From Chromobacterium sphagni (lineage in GTDB: Bacteria; Pseudomonadota; Gammaproteobacteria; Burkholderiales; Chromobacteriaceae), in contig NZ_MKCT01000001.1 of the NCBI RefSeq assembly GCF_001855555.1, positions 806,001 through 870,000 on the forward strand: 64,000 nucleotides of DNA, read 5' to 3'. Under the pieces are notes generated by a model. That model was not told the origin of the DNA and did no database searches. It saw nothing but the letters and a program-made list of their open reading frames with translations. The position numbers and the translations under genes were made by a program. Positions 8,896 to 16,868 of the stretch are shown here, piece after piece (positions within the stretch are counted from its first letter, which is position 1; the number at the start of each line of letters is the position of its first letter).

Positions 8896-9507
8896 TTACT
8901 GCCCCAGGCCTTCCGCCTGCAGCGCCTGCTGCGTCGCCGGCAGCGCCGCCACGCGCTTCAGGTAATCGAGCAGGGCCGGGAAATCGGCCAGCGAGCGCTG
9001 CACGTACTGCGCCCAGGACAGGCAGGTGAACAGGTAGGCATCGGCCACGCTGAACTGTCCGCCTTGCAGATACGGCGTTTTCTCCAGCTGCCGCTGCAGC
9101 AGCGCCAGCCGGGGCTGCAGCCGCGCCCAGGCGTCGTCCTTCACTTCTTCGGTCTTGCCGAAGAAGATGGGAGTGAAGTTCTTATGCACTTCGGTGGAGA
9201 TATAGTTCAGCCACTCCTGCAGCCGGTAGCGCGGCAGCGTGCCGTTGGCCGGCGCCAGCTGCTTGTCCGGCGCCTGGTCGGCGATGTATTGCAGGATGGC
9301 CACGCCCTCGGTCAACAGCTCGCCGTTGTCCAGCTGCAAGGCCGGCACATAGCCTTTTGGATTGATGGTGGAGAAGTTCACGCCTTCGGCGGTGACATGC
9401 GGCTGCGCGCGCAGATCGACTTTTTCGCTGCCGAAAGGCAAACCGCTGGCGAACAGGACGATATGCGAAGCCAGCGAGCAGGCACCGGGGGAAAAATACA
9501 GTTTCAT
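8896..9507 (-). CDS. gstA: Glutathione S-transferase, beta class
   Basis: Cytosolic detoxification enzyme, 203 residues, the usual beta-class length. MKLYFSPGACSLA places the characteristic Cys10 used by bacterial beta-class GSTs to bind glutathione. NPKGYVPAL supplies the cis-proline, and EGVAILQYIAD the Glu/Gly backbone contacts. The C-terminal helical domain (QFSVADAYLF) is complete. The ATG at 9507 has AGGAGAG upstream; the Met at 9525 would shift Cys10 out of register. Monocistronic. Confidence 0.93.
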   Translation of the reverse strand: MKLYFSPGACSLASHIVLFASGLPFGSEKVDLRAQPHVTAEGVNFSTINPKGYVPALQLDNGELLTEGVAILQYIADQAPDKQLAPANGTLPRYRLQEWLNYISTEVHKNFTPIFFGKTEEVKDDAWARLQPRLALLQRQLEKTPYLQGGQFSVADAYLFTCLSWAQYVQRSLADFPALLDYLKRVAALPATQQALQAEGLGQ

Positions 9508-9612
9508 CACAACTCTCCTGTGCATTGAAGGAAGGGGACAAACCGCAATCGGGTCTCAGACTGATCCAAAACCATGCCGATTGCAACCCCCCGCCCGACA
9601 GGGTTGTGCGGC

Positions 9613-10182
9613 TCAGCCCAGCAGGCTGACCAGCCACTCGATGCGCAGATTCCAGCCGCCGAATCCGGCCAGCCAGAACAGCAACCCCAGCGCGCCGAAA
9701 GCCCAGGAGCTGAACAACGGCAACAGGTTGGCCGACAGCGCCGCCACCGCCGCGCTGGCCACCGCGATCGACAAGGCGGCGTCGCTGATGTCGAACAGAT
9801 CGTGGCGCTGGTTCAGCGCCTCGAAACCCGTCTCCTGGCCCTCGGCCTTGCGCTGCAGCGCGCCCCCCTCGGCCTGGTAGCGCTTGATCTCGCCCCGCAG
9901 TTGCCGCTGTTGCGGTTCGAGAGCGGCCGCGCTGGCCGGATTGGCCAGCGCCAGCATCTGCGCCTGGCGCAGGCTGGCTTCGGTCAGATGCAGCTTGATC
10001 TTCTTCGACTGGTATTCCGACCAGCTATCCAGCGCGTCGGCCTTCAGCAACTGGCGCGCCTGGACGATATTCTCGTCCTTCAGCTTACCCAGCCCCATCA
10101 GCACCGACAGCAAGACCACCGTCAGCGCCACCAGGCTGTTCAGGCGCTTCTTTTCCGCCTCCACGCTGATTTCCACTTCCAT
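9613..10182 (-). CDS. DUF4337-type membrane protein
   Basis: 189 residues, inner membrane. The arrangement is typical of DUF4337: an acidic N-terminus (MEVEISVEAEKKRLNS), a first helix near residues 17-33, a charged, coiled-coil-like middle (about 40-125, with ALEPQQRQLRGEIKRYQAEG), then two closely spaced C-terminal helices. Function is unknown in the family. The ATG at 10182 has AAGGAG seven bases upstream. It is separate from the VF530 gene by 91 bases. Confidence 0.75.
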   Translation of the reverse strand: MEVEISVEAEKKRLNSLVALTVVLLSVLMGLGKLKDENIVQARQLLKADALDSWSEYQSKKIKLHLTEASLRQAQMLALANPASAAALEPQQRQLRGEIKRYQAEGGALQRKAEGQETGFEALNQRHDLFDISDAALSIAVASAAVAALSANLLPLFSSWAFGALGLLFWLAGFGGWNLRIEWLVSLLG

Positions 10183-10273
10183 GCCGCTTCTCCTTAAATA
10201 TCTGCTTGAATGTCTGCCTGGCGACGGCAGTCCGGGCTTCCATCCTGCATAACGCAGCTGGCGGACAAAAGTG

Positions 10274-10549
10274 TTATCCGCCCGGCTTCTTGCCAAACAG
10301 CCGGGGGCGGGCATCCGCCGGCGCGGCGGGACGATTTTTGAACTGCAGGTACAAAGATTCCACTTCGGCGCGCGCCCAGGGCGTGCGCCGCAGGAAGGTG
10401 AGGCTGGACTTGATGCTGGGGTCCTGCTGGAAACAGCGGATATTGACCCTTTGTCCCAGTCCGTCCCAGCCGTAATGCGCCAACAGCTCGGTCAGCATCT
10501 TCTCCAGCGTGACGCCGTGGGTGGGGTTGTTGGCCTGCGGTGCGCTCAT
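10274..10549 (-). CDS. VF530 family (DUF2132) DNA-binding protein
   Basis: Small protein of 91 residues. The core ([18 protein letters not shown], then [24 protein letters not shown]) is diagnostic of the VF530 fold, which in Vibrio was described as double-stranded-DNA binding. It is cytosolic, basic at the C-terminus, and its role is unknown. I prefer the ATG at 10549, which has AGGA ten bases upstream; the ATG at 10558 has the same AGGA only one base away. Confidence 0.82.
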   Translation of the reverse strand: MSAPQANNPTHGVTLEKMLTELLAHYGWDGLGQRVNIRCFQQDPSIKSSLTFLRRTPWARAEVESLYLQFKNRPAAPADARPRLFGKKPGG

Positions 10550-10615
10550 CCGGTGCATATCCTGCGTAATGTGTGAAAGCGCCGAGTGTAAGGCCGCTCC
10601 CGCCCGCTGGCAAAG

Positions 10616-12886
10616 CTAGTTGGCGGGCCCCGCCTTGCGCCGGCTACGCTTGGCGCGCGCCTTAGCCGGCGCGGCATCCTCCGGCGGATACAAGTTGCCG
10701 GGATCGGCCATCCTGGCCCCGCCGCCATCCACCCCCATCGCCAGCGCCACCCGGCCCAGCCTTTGCTGCTTCTCCACGCTGATCGGGCCGGCGGCGGCCA
10801 GCAGCAGCATCACCAGCTCCAGCGCCATCTGCCGCTGCTGCTCGTCCGGCAGCAGGTCGCCTATGGTTTCCAGCGCGCGCTTCTCGTCGTTGCGCACCAG
10901 CCAGGTCTGGCGCCGCACCGCCTGCTTGAATTCCTCCAGCGTCAGCTCCTCGCCCAGCCCGGTGTCCTGCATCACGCGGCGGATGGCGTTGAACGGCCGC
11001 ACGTCCACCACGCCGGTGCCGATGGCGACATAAATCAGCAAGCGCAGGAAGCCATCCACCGCGCCGCCCTGCGAATAGTACTCCTCCAGCTCGCGCCGTT
11101 TCAGCCGCAGCATTTCGCCGCGCTCCCAGCCGCCCTGCTGGCGGCGCACGCTGTATTCGCGCTTGGGATCCAGCCCCACCAGCGCGGCGGTCAGCGGCGC
11201 GTCGTAAACCATGCGGAAAGCCATTTCCTTGAAGGTGTCGCGCTGGTCGCGCCAGCCGTCCAGCACGCTGGCGCTCCAGTTGGACACCGTCTCCTGCCAT
11301 TGCCAGAACGGGTTGTCCTTGCTCAGCGGCCGCCGCGCTTCCCGCACCTTGGCGGCCCAGTCCGGCAGGCTGCCCAACAGCGGATTGCCGCTGGAGAACC
11401 AGCGCCGCTCCAGCCGCGACGAGTGCGTCTCGCGCAGCCAGTGCGCCGACTGCGGCGAGCTGAAGGCCTGCAGCCAGGGCGAGACGAAGCAGTCGTACAG
11501 CTGCTGGTTGATCTCCGCCACCCGCTTCACCACCTGGAAGGCGCGCTCGCCGTCGCGGCCGTCGCCCAGCGCCAGGATGTCGGACACCTCGCGCGGCTCG
11601 AAGCGGATGATGTAGCGGCCCTGCAGGTATTGCAGGCCTGGGGTTTCCGGGTGGGTGTCGGTGATCACCGCCTCGTAGAGGCCGGGCGGCAACACATCGA
11701 TCAGGTCCAGCGCGCTGGCTAGTTCGCTGTGCTCCTTGTTGGCGACGCCGGCGGAGACGAAGATGCCAAGATGGCCCACCTGCTCGTGCAGGCAATAGAC
11801 TATGGTCTGCTCGTTGCTGCGGATGTCCTCCACATTGCGGTAGAGGTCGGCGATCCAGAACAACGCCTGCTGCGGCGGCGTGATGTTGTCGCCCCAGGAG
11901 GCGAACACAATGATGGGCGAGCGGATCTGGCGCAGGTCTATCCGCTGCTCGCCATCCTCCAGGTAGACCTCGCCGCGGCTGAGGCGGTTGCCGACGAACA
12001 GGTTCTGGCTGATCCACTCCATCTCCTGCTTGTTCAGCAGGTAATGGCCGCCCCACCAGCGCTCGAACTCCAGGAAGCGGCCGCGCTCGCCGTCGATATT
12101 GGCGTACAGGTGATAGGCCTTCTTCCAATAGGTGTTGGCCGGGTCCAATTGCTCGAAATTGCCCACCAGCTGCGCGCCGTCGAACTGGCCGTTGCCCAGG
12201 TCGCCGGCCAGCGAGGCCAGCCAGGTGCCGCCCATCAGTCCGCCCTGATAGCGCATCGGATTCTTGCCAGCCACCCCGGCCCAATACGACAAGGGCGAGC
12301 CCGCCAGCAGGATCGGCCCCACCAGTTCCGGCGCCGACGCCGCCAACATCGCCAGCGCCCAGCCGCCCTGGCAGTTGCCGATGACGAAAGGCTTGCCGGC
12401 GCTGCCGCACGGATGCAGCTGGTTGACCCTCTGCAGGAACACCTTCTCCGCCCGCCACACGCATTCTATGGTTTGGCCCGGCACCGGCACCGGAAAAAAC
12501 ATCACGAAATAGCAGGGATGGCCCTGGCGCATCGCGATGCCGATCTCGCTGTCCATCTTGAAGCCGCCGATGCCCGGGCCGTGGCCGGCGCGCGGATCTA
12601 TCACCACGAAGGGCCGCTTGCCGGCATCGGTGGCCGGGCAGCCGTCCGGCGGGCGGATCGCCGCCAGCGCGTAGTTGACCGGCTGCGGCAGCTCGCGCCC
12701 GTCGACGATGATGTCGAAGTCGAACACCAGCACCGGCGGATTGCCGGAGGCCGCGTGCTCCAGATAGGTATCGCCCCGCTCGCGCAGCGCATCGCAGAAC
12801 AACAGGCCGCGCTGGGCGGCGTCGGTCCAGTAATCCGTCCAGTGCTGCCCCCACGACCACCACCCCGCCTTGTCCGCCTTGGCCAT
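10616..12886 (-). CDS. DUF3141 protein, PhaC-like alpha/beta hydrolase
   Basis: 756 residues, cytosolic. The N-terminal half looks like a polyhydroxyalkanoate-synthase type alpha/beta hydrolase. It has a GNCQGGW nucleophile elbow with Cys172 in place of the usual Ser, a preceding IDPRAGHGPGIGGF strand-loop, and later SPIIVFASWGDNITPP and QVGHLGIF, which could supply the Asp and His. The C-terminal 300 residues are helical and specific to DUF3141; the tail is Lys/Arg rich. No reaction is established for the family. The start at 12886 follows GGGGAGAG. It is divergent from the Spy-like gene. Confidence 0.8.
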   Translation of the reverse strand: MAKADKAGWWSWGQHWTDYWTDAAQRGLLFCDALRERGDTYLEHAASGNPPVLVFDFDIIVDGRELPQPVNYALAAIRPPDGCPATDAGKRPFVVIDPRAGHGPGIGGFKMDSEIGIAMRQGHPCYFVMFFPVPVPGQTIECVWRAEKVFLQRVNQLHPCGSAGKPFVIGNCQGGWALAMLAASAPELVGPILLAGSPLSYWAGVAGKNPMRYQGGLMGGTWLASLAGDLGNGQFDGAQLVGNFEQLDPANTYWKKAYHLYANIDGERGRFLEFERWWGGHYLLNKQEMEWISQNLFVGNRLSRGEVYLEDGEQRIDLRQIRSPIIVFASWGDNITPPQQALFWIADLYRNVEDIRSNEQTIVYCLHEQVGHLGIFVSAGVANKEHSELASALDLIDVLPPGLYEAVITDTHPETPGLQYLQGRYIIRFEPREVSDILALGDGRDGERAFQVVKRVAEINQQLYDCFVSPWLQAFSSPQSAHWLRETHSSRLERRWFSSGNPLLGSLPDWAAKVREARRPLSKDNPFWQWQETVSNWSASVLDGWRDQRDTFKEMAFRMVYDAPLTAALVGLDPKREYSVRRQQGGWERGEMLRLKRRELEEYYSQGGAVDGFLRLLIYVAIGTGVVDVRPFNAIRRVMQDTGLGEELTLEEFKQAVRRQTWLVRNDEKRALETIGDLLPDEQQRQMALELVMLLLAAAGPISVEKQQRLGRVALAMGVDGGGARMADPGNLYPPEDAAPAKARAKRSRRKAGPAN

Positions 12887-13076
12887 TGCGCTCTCCCCGA
12901 TGTCATCAGTCTTCACTCTAGCCCAGCCTGCCGGGCTTCACCTCCGCTCAAGATAGATATCAACAAGGTATTGCGGATTAACAGTCTTAAACACATGCGA
13001 TTTTCAGCGAAAAACTCGCCAGACAATTGCATCCAATACTGCAATCACCTAGACCCGACAATGGAAGGAAAATACC

Positions 13077-13529
13077 ATGACCAAGCTGCTCAAGCCCCTG
13101 CTGCTCGCCGGATTGCTGATCGTCGGCAGCGGCGCCGTCTACGCCCAGGATGCCGGCGCCGACTCCGCAGCCAAAGGCTGGCATATGGACCCGTCCAAGC
13201 GGGAGGCGATGATGGCCAAGCATCTGCAGATGCTGCACGACAAGCTGAAGATCCAGCCGCAGCAGGAAGCCGCCTGGCAAACCTTCACCGCGTCGATGAA
13301 GCACGAGAAAATGGCCAAGCCAATGGACGACAACGCCACCGCGCCGGAAAAAATGGAACGCATGATGCAGCACCGCCAGGCCGAAATGCAGAAACACCTG
13401 GACGCGCTGAAAACCTTCTACGCCCAGTTGACGCCGGAACAACAGAAGATCATGGACCATCTGCATCGTCCGCACGGCAAGTGGCAGCACCACGACAAGC
13501 ACGGCGCTTCCGCGCCGGCCAATGGCTGA
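13077..13529 (+). CDS. Spy/CpxP family periplasmic protein
   Basis: 150 residues. A signal peptide (MTKLLKPLLLAGLLIVGSGAVYA) is cut after about residue 23. The mature protein is helical, Met/Lys/Gln rich, and carries an LTPEQQKIM motif near residue 122, the LTxxQ hallmark of Spy/CpxP chaperones that protect periplasmic proteins under envelope stress. The His-rich tail (HRPHGKWQHHDKHG) could bind metal. AAGGAAA precedes the ATG. It starts a run of four exported small proteins on the same strand. Confidence 0.8.
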   Translation: MTKLLKPLLLAGLLIVGSGAVYAQDAGADSAAKGWHMDPSKREAMMAKHLQMLHDKLKIQPQQEAAWQTFTASMKHEKMAKPMDDNATAPEKMERMMQHRQAEMQKHLDALKTFYAQLTPEQQKIMDHLHRPHGKWQHHDKHGASAPANG

Positions 13530-13607
13530 GCGTTACCTTCACATATGCGGCCAGCCCGTTGACGGCGGGTTGGCGGGACCGGTGAACCCGGCAGAAAGAG
13601 GCTCATC

Positions 13608-14030
13608 ATGAAAGGCTACATCCGCTTGAGCGGCGTAATCCTGGCTGCCACGCTGGCAGTGGCCGCCGTCGCACCGGCCGAGGCGTACTACCACCACGGC
13701 GGACCGCCGCGCATCAGCATAGACGTCTGGCGCGGAGGATATTGGAACCACGGCTACTATCACGGCCGCAACGGCTGGTGGTGGGTGGTCGGCGGCGCTT
13801 GGTACTTCTACACCACGCCCATCTATCCCTACCCCAGCCTGTACGCGCCGCCGGTAGTGGTTGCGCCGATGGCGCCCGCCGTGCCGATGGAGCCGCCTGC
13901 GCCGCCCATCGCCGCCGCCCCGCCGGCGCCGGCCCAGGTCTGGTATTACTGCAAGGCGGTGAAACAGTACTACCCCTATGTCAGCGAATGCCCGGGAGGC
14001 TGGAAAACCGTTCCGGCCAAGCCGCAATAG
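13608..14030 (+). CDS. Exported Trp/Tyr- and Pro-rich protein, unknown
   Basis: 140 residues. The signal peptide ends near AEA (residues 24-26). The mature N-terminal part is rich in Tyr, Trp, His and Gly (YWNHGYYHGRNGWWW). A Pro/Ala/Val linker covers residues 80-105. A C-terminal segment (VWYYCKAVKQYYPYVSECPG) has two Cys that probably form a disulfide. This last segment is common at the end of small proteobacterial envelope proteins of unknown role. AGAGG precedes the ATG. It lies 78 bases after the Spy-like gene and 15 before the next, so these are likely one unit. Confidence 0.75.
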   Translation: MKGYIRLSGVILAATLAVAAVAPAEAYYHHGGPPRISIDVWRGGYWNHGYYHGRNGWWWVVGGAWYFYTTPIYPYPSLYAPPVVVAPMAPAVPMEPPAPPIAAAPPAPAQVWYYCKAVKQYYPYVSECPGGWKTVPAKPQ

Positions 14031-14045
14031 CCAGGGAGAACCCTC

Positions 14046-14498
14046 ATGAGAAAACGCTATTACGCGCTGCTGCTGCCGCTGATGACCGCTTGCACCACTT
14101 TGCCCACCGGCCCCACCGTGGCGGTGATGCCGGCGCCGGGCAAGCCGTTTGAAATCTTCGCCCAGGAAGAGCAGCAATGCCGCGCCTACGCCGCCGGCAG
14201 CAGCGGCGTCAGCAACAACGAGGCGGCCAATACCAACCTGGCCACCAATATGGCGCTGGGCACGGTGGTGGGCGCCGCGGCCGGCGCGCTGATAGGCGGC
14301 AATCATCAGGGCGCGGGGGTCGGCGCCGGGGTCGGCCTCTTGGCCGGCACCGCGGCAGGCGGCTCCAACGCCGCTTACGCCGGCTACGACGCGCAAACCC
14401 GCTACAACATCGCCTACCAGCAATGCATGTACGCCAAGGGCAACCAGTTGCCCGGCCAGCGCATGGCCCCGGCCTATCTGCCGCCGCCGCGGCTGTAA
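14046..14498 (+). CDS. Glycine-zipper lipoprotein (YMGG-like)
   Basis: 150 residues. The N-terminus MRKRYYALLLPLMTAC has lipobox MTAC, so Cys16 is probably lipidated. Residues about 73-105 form a hydrophobic glycine zipper (VVGAAAGALIGG, then GAGVGAGVGLLAG) as in YMGG and OmpA-linked lipoproteins that insert in or pack against the outer membrane. It ends in a YNIAYQQCMYAKGNQLPG segment usual for this family. Fifteen bases separate it from the previous gene, with GGGAG as ribosome site. Confidence 0.82.
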   Translation: MRKRYYALLLPLMTACTTLPTGPTVAVMPAPGKPFEIFAQEEQQCRAYAAGSSGVSNNEAANTNLATNMALGTVVGAAAGALIGGNHQGAGVGAGVGLLAGTAAGGSNAAYAGYDAQTRYNIAYQQCMYAKGNQLPGQRMAPAYLPPPRL

Positions 14499-14506
14499 AC
14501 CCGCCC

Positions 14507-14539
14507 GGCATGGCTTTTCGCCACGGCGCAAGCCATGCC
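14507..14539 (+). terminator. Hairpin after the glycine-zipper lipoprotein gene
   Basis: GGCATGGCTT (14507-14516) pairs perfectly with AAGCCATGCC (14530-14539). A T-run follows only about 20 bases later, so termination strength is uncertain. It lies directly after the stop codon. Confidence 0.5.
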
Positions 14540-14722
14540 AAACAGTCGCTACGCCGTCTTTTTTAACTCAATTAACATATTGAAACAAAAAGGGAATTTC
14601 CGGCAATGCCTTTCGTCAAAACGCTGACAATACTGGAAACACGCCCACCGGCGTTTCGCCGCCGCTGACGGCAATGACAACACCGCGGGCCATCCATTCA
14701 TCCACCAGCAAAGGACTTCGTC

Positions 14723-14917
14723 ATGACCAGACTGTACGCGCCGTTGATGGCCTGCCTGTTCCTGGCAACCGGCATTGCCAGCGCCCAGGATGCCAATTCC
14801 CGCCCGTTCGACACCTCCCGGGTGCAGCCCAGCGTGCCGCTGTCGCTGCACGACATGACCATGATAGACGCGCCCGCCGCTCAAACCGCGCCGGCGCAGC
14901 CTCCCGCCGCGCAATAG
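14723..14917 (+). CDS. Small secreted peptide, unknown
   Basis: 64 residues. A clear signal peptide (MTRLYAPLMACLFLATGIASA) leaves a mature peptide of about 43 residues, acidic then Ala/Pro rich, without cysteine. AAAGGA precedes the ATG, and AT-rich DNA upstream (14560-14620) could hold a promoter. I do not recognise it. The signal peptide and ribosome site make it a likely real gene despite its size. Confidence 0.6.
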   Translation: MTRLYAPLMACLFLATGIASAQDANSRPFDTSRVQPSVPLSLHDMTMIDAPAAQTAPAQPPAAQ

Positions 14918-14993
14918 GCGTCCAAGCGCCCGGCCGGTCCCCCGGCCGGGCAATGCCGGCTCGGCGACCGAAGCCGCTGTCGCCGAAAGCCCC

Positions 14994-15353
14994 TCAGTAA
15001 CGCTCCATCGCCACCGCGCGCGCCGGCGGCGCGTAGTCTTCCGACCATCCGTCGTCTGTGCGCCAGATCAGGCCGTCTTGCACCGTGAAAAACAGATGCC
15101 GGTCTGGACCGGTTGTTCCACGTGGAACGCGATCTCGCTGGCCACCGTATTGGCGTCGGCAAGCAGCCGGATGATTTCCAGCGTCCAGGCCAGGGTCAGT
15201 GGCGTCGAAGGCGACGCAGCGCTCCACGCCGCACACCCGCCCGCGCGTTTACGACACCCGGTATTAGACATCCGGATGCAGGGTTGACGCGAAGCCGTCC
15301 CAGTCGCGCGCGTCGCAGCAGCGCCAATACCGTTCAATCAGTTGTTTCGACAT
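14994..15353 (-). pseudogene. Decayed SnoaL-like / nuclear transport factor 2 family gene
   Basis: A reading that switches frame gives a complete small protein of this fold. It runs from MSKQLIERYWRCCDARDWDG, with the ATG at 15353 after GGGAG, through LEIIRLLADANTVASEIAFH to an end at WSEDYAPPARAVAMERY. The frame has two TAA codons (near 15266 and 15251), a shift near 15200 and an opposite shift near 15085. The ends are thus in one frame and the middle in another. Intact relatives are small cone-fold enzymes or binding proteins of varied use. It cannot make a full product as it stands. Confidence 0.75.
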
Positions 15354-15396
15354 CACCGCTCCCGATCAAAACCAGGAGCCGACATGATAATTGAAT

Positions 15397-15783
15397 CTAT
15401 CTGGGCTGGTCCGGCTTGCGGGTATAGGCACAGAAACCCGGCTTGGAGCCGACCTTGGGATGGTTGCGGCAGGTATTGGGCCGCCGCTCGTAGATGGTGC
15501 AGCGCCGGGTGTTGGCGTCCAGGTACAGGCAATCGCCGTTGGCGCGCTGCGCCAGCGTGAACAAGCTGTTCTTGAAGTTGAAATGCTGGATCACCCGCTG
15601 CTTTTCCAGCCGTTTGGCGATGTTCTTGATCGGCTCTTCCAGCTCGAATTGGTCCACCACGCCGATGCGGATCAAATCCGGCAGCCTCACCTCCACCGGC
15701 ATGGTGCAACAGGACGCCATGCAGTCGCCGCACAGGCCGTTCTTGTACTTGATCCAGGTTTCCAGGCGGTTGATATCGGCCAC
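15397..15783 (-). CDS. YkgJ family cysteine-cluster protein
   Basis: 128 residues, cytosolic. It has eight or more cysteines in the pattern of the Fe/Zn-chelating YkgJ/CxxCxxCC family: GLCGDCMASCC near residues 16-26, then GDCLYLD, RRCTIYERRPNTCR and FCAY. These bind a metal, probably zinc or an iron-sulfur cluster; the role is unknown. The start codon is GTG at 15783 with AAGGA eight bases upstream. A TAGAAT followed by GCGCGC lies about 55 bases upstream. Confidence 0.85.
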   Translation of the reverse strand: MADINRLETWIKYKNGLCGDCMASCCTMPVEVRLPDLIRIGVVDQFELEEPIKNIAKRLEKQRVIQHFNFKNSLFTLAQRANGDCLYLDANTRRCTIYERRPNTCRNHPKVGSKPGFCAYTRKPDQPR

Positions 15784-15833
15784 GGGACGTCCTTAACACA
15801 TTGAATACGCGATATTTTCCCGTCACGGGAGAG

Positions 15834-15846
15834 CGCGCATTCTACG
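15834..15846 (-). promoter_or_regulatory. Candidate -10 with GCGCGC discriminator
   Basis: The minus strand reads GTAGAATGCGCGC, a TAGAAT hexamer followed by a GC-rich start region. Similar wording occurs upstream of the MAPEG gene (near 20325) and before waaC (60556). It would drive the YkgJ-family gene. Confidence 0.35.
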
Positions 15847-15912
15847 GCCCGGCGCTCATCCCGGCAAGCCGCGGCGAACGCTGGCGGCAATTCGGCATGC
15901 TCGGGCAGGCAT

Positions 15913-16209
15913 TCAGCCGCCATCGCCCACCAGCAGCGATGGGTGCGCCGCCCGGCTGGCGCGCGGCAGCACTTCCGGCAGGTAGATGTCCTGGATGGCG
16001 GCCAGCTTGCCGTGCGCCTCCCAATCCGCCTGGCTTTCCCAGTGCTCGACCAGCACGAAACGCTGCGGATGCGCCTGGGAATGGTAGGCCTGCCACAGCA
16101 GGCAGCCCGGCTCGGCCAGGCATAACGGACGCATCCGCTCCAGCGCGTCGGCCACCAGCGGCACCTCTTCTGGCAGCGTGACTTCAAGGATGACGATCAG
16201 CGGAAACAT
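15913..16209 (-). CDS. ABM-domain monooxygenase-like protein
   Basis: 98 residues, a single antibiotic-biosynthesis-monooxygenase (dimeric ferredoxin-like) domain. LIVILEVTLPEEV forms the first strand; the signature segment EPGCLLWQAYHSQ is near residues 32-44 and FVLVEHWESQADWEAH follows at 51-66. Such small proteins are often quinol monooxygenases or related stress enzymes; the substrate is not predictable. AAGGAT precedes the ATG. It stands 88 bases from the SnoaL-like gene upstream on the same strand. Confidence 0.83.
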   Translation of the reverse strand: MFPLIVILEVTLPEEVPLVADALERMRPLCLAEPGCLLWQAYHSQAHPQRFVLVEHWESQADWEAHGKLAAIQDIYLPEVLPRASRAAHPSLLVGDGG

Positions 16210-16296
16210 GGCGATCCTTGCATGGTGAGGCGAAGCCTGGGTAGGGAATGGTACGATCAGAGCCGCGCCGCCGCGACCCCAAACGGCGTGCAGCGC

Positions 16297-16725
16297 TCAT
16301 GGCTGGTCCTGCCAGCATAGCGCGGCGATGCGCCAGCCGTCGGCGCCGCGGATCAGCTGGAACAGCTTGACGCCGCCGCCGGCATACGGCTCGCCGCGCA
16401 GCCGACCGGACTTGCGGTAGCGGCTGATCCGGCTGGCGATGTCGCCGCCTATCCAGGTCTGCTCGCTGGTTTCCCGCTCGCAGAAATCGCGCAACTCGCC
16501 GCCGGACAACAAAATGCGGCGCGGCGCGAGGAACGCCTCCACCGACCATTCCTGCGCCTGCGTCCCCTCGACCTTGGTGATCCGCCCATTGGCGGTGAAC
16601 ATGACGAAAATACGCTCCAGATCGGGCTGGGCGCCGTCCCGATTATCGAACAATGCAAAAAAATCCGCGATCAGGCGGTCGATGTCGTGCTTGTCGGACT
16701 CGCTGCCAGCATAAGCGGTTTCCAT
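16297..16725 (-). CDS. SnoaL-like / NTF2-fold protein
   Basis: 142 residues with the cone-shaped NTF2 fold. The N-terminal helix pair (DIDRLIADFFALFDNRDG) and the hydrophobic core strands ending in KLFQLIRGADGWRIAALCW are typical of SnoaL-like proteins with polyketide-cyclase, steroid-isomerase or purely binding roles. The Met at 16725 (METAYAGSES) has GAGGGAC upstream and fits the family's start. The reaction is unknown. It may form a two-gene unit with the ABM-domain gene. Confidence 0.75.
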   Translation of the reverse strand: METAYAGSESDKHDIDRLIADFFALFDNRDGAQPDLERIFVMFTANGRITKVEGTQAQEWSVEAFLAPRRILLSGGELRDFCERETSEQTWIGGDIASRISRYRKSGRLRGEPYAGGGVKLFQLIRGADGWRIAALCWQDQP

Positions 16726-16868
16726 CTGCGTCCCTCTTCTTGGCGCGCCGTCGGCGCGTCCTGTGTCAGTAAAACTCCATCCGCCGCAGGCCAGCATTGG
16801 GCACCAGCCTGTACCGGGAAGCCCGCGCCAGACGCCGCCGCGCCATCTTGCGGACCATCACGACACAT

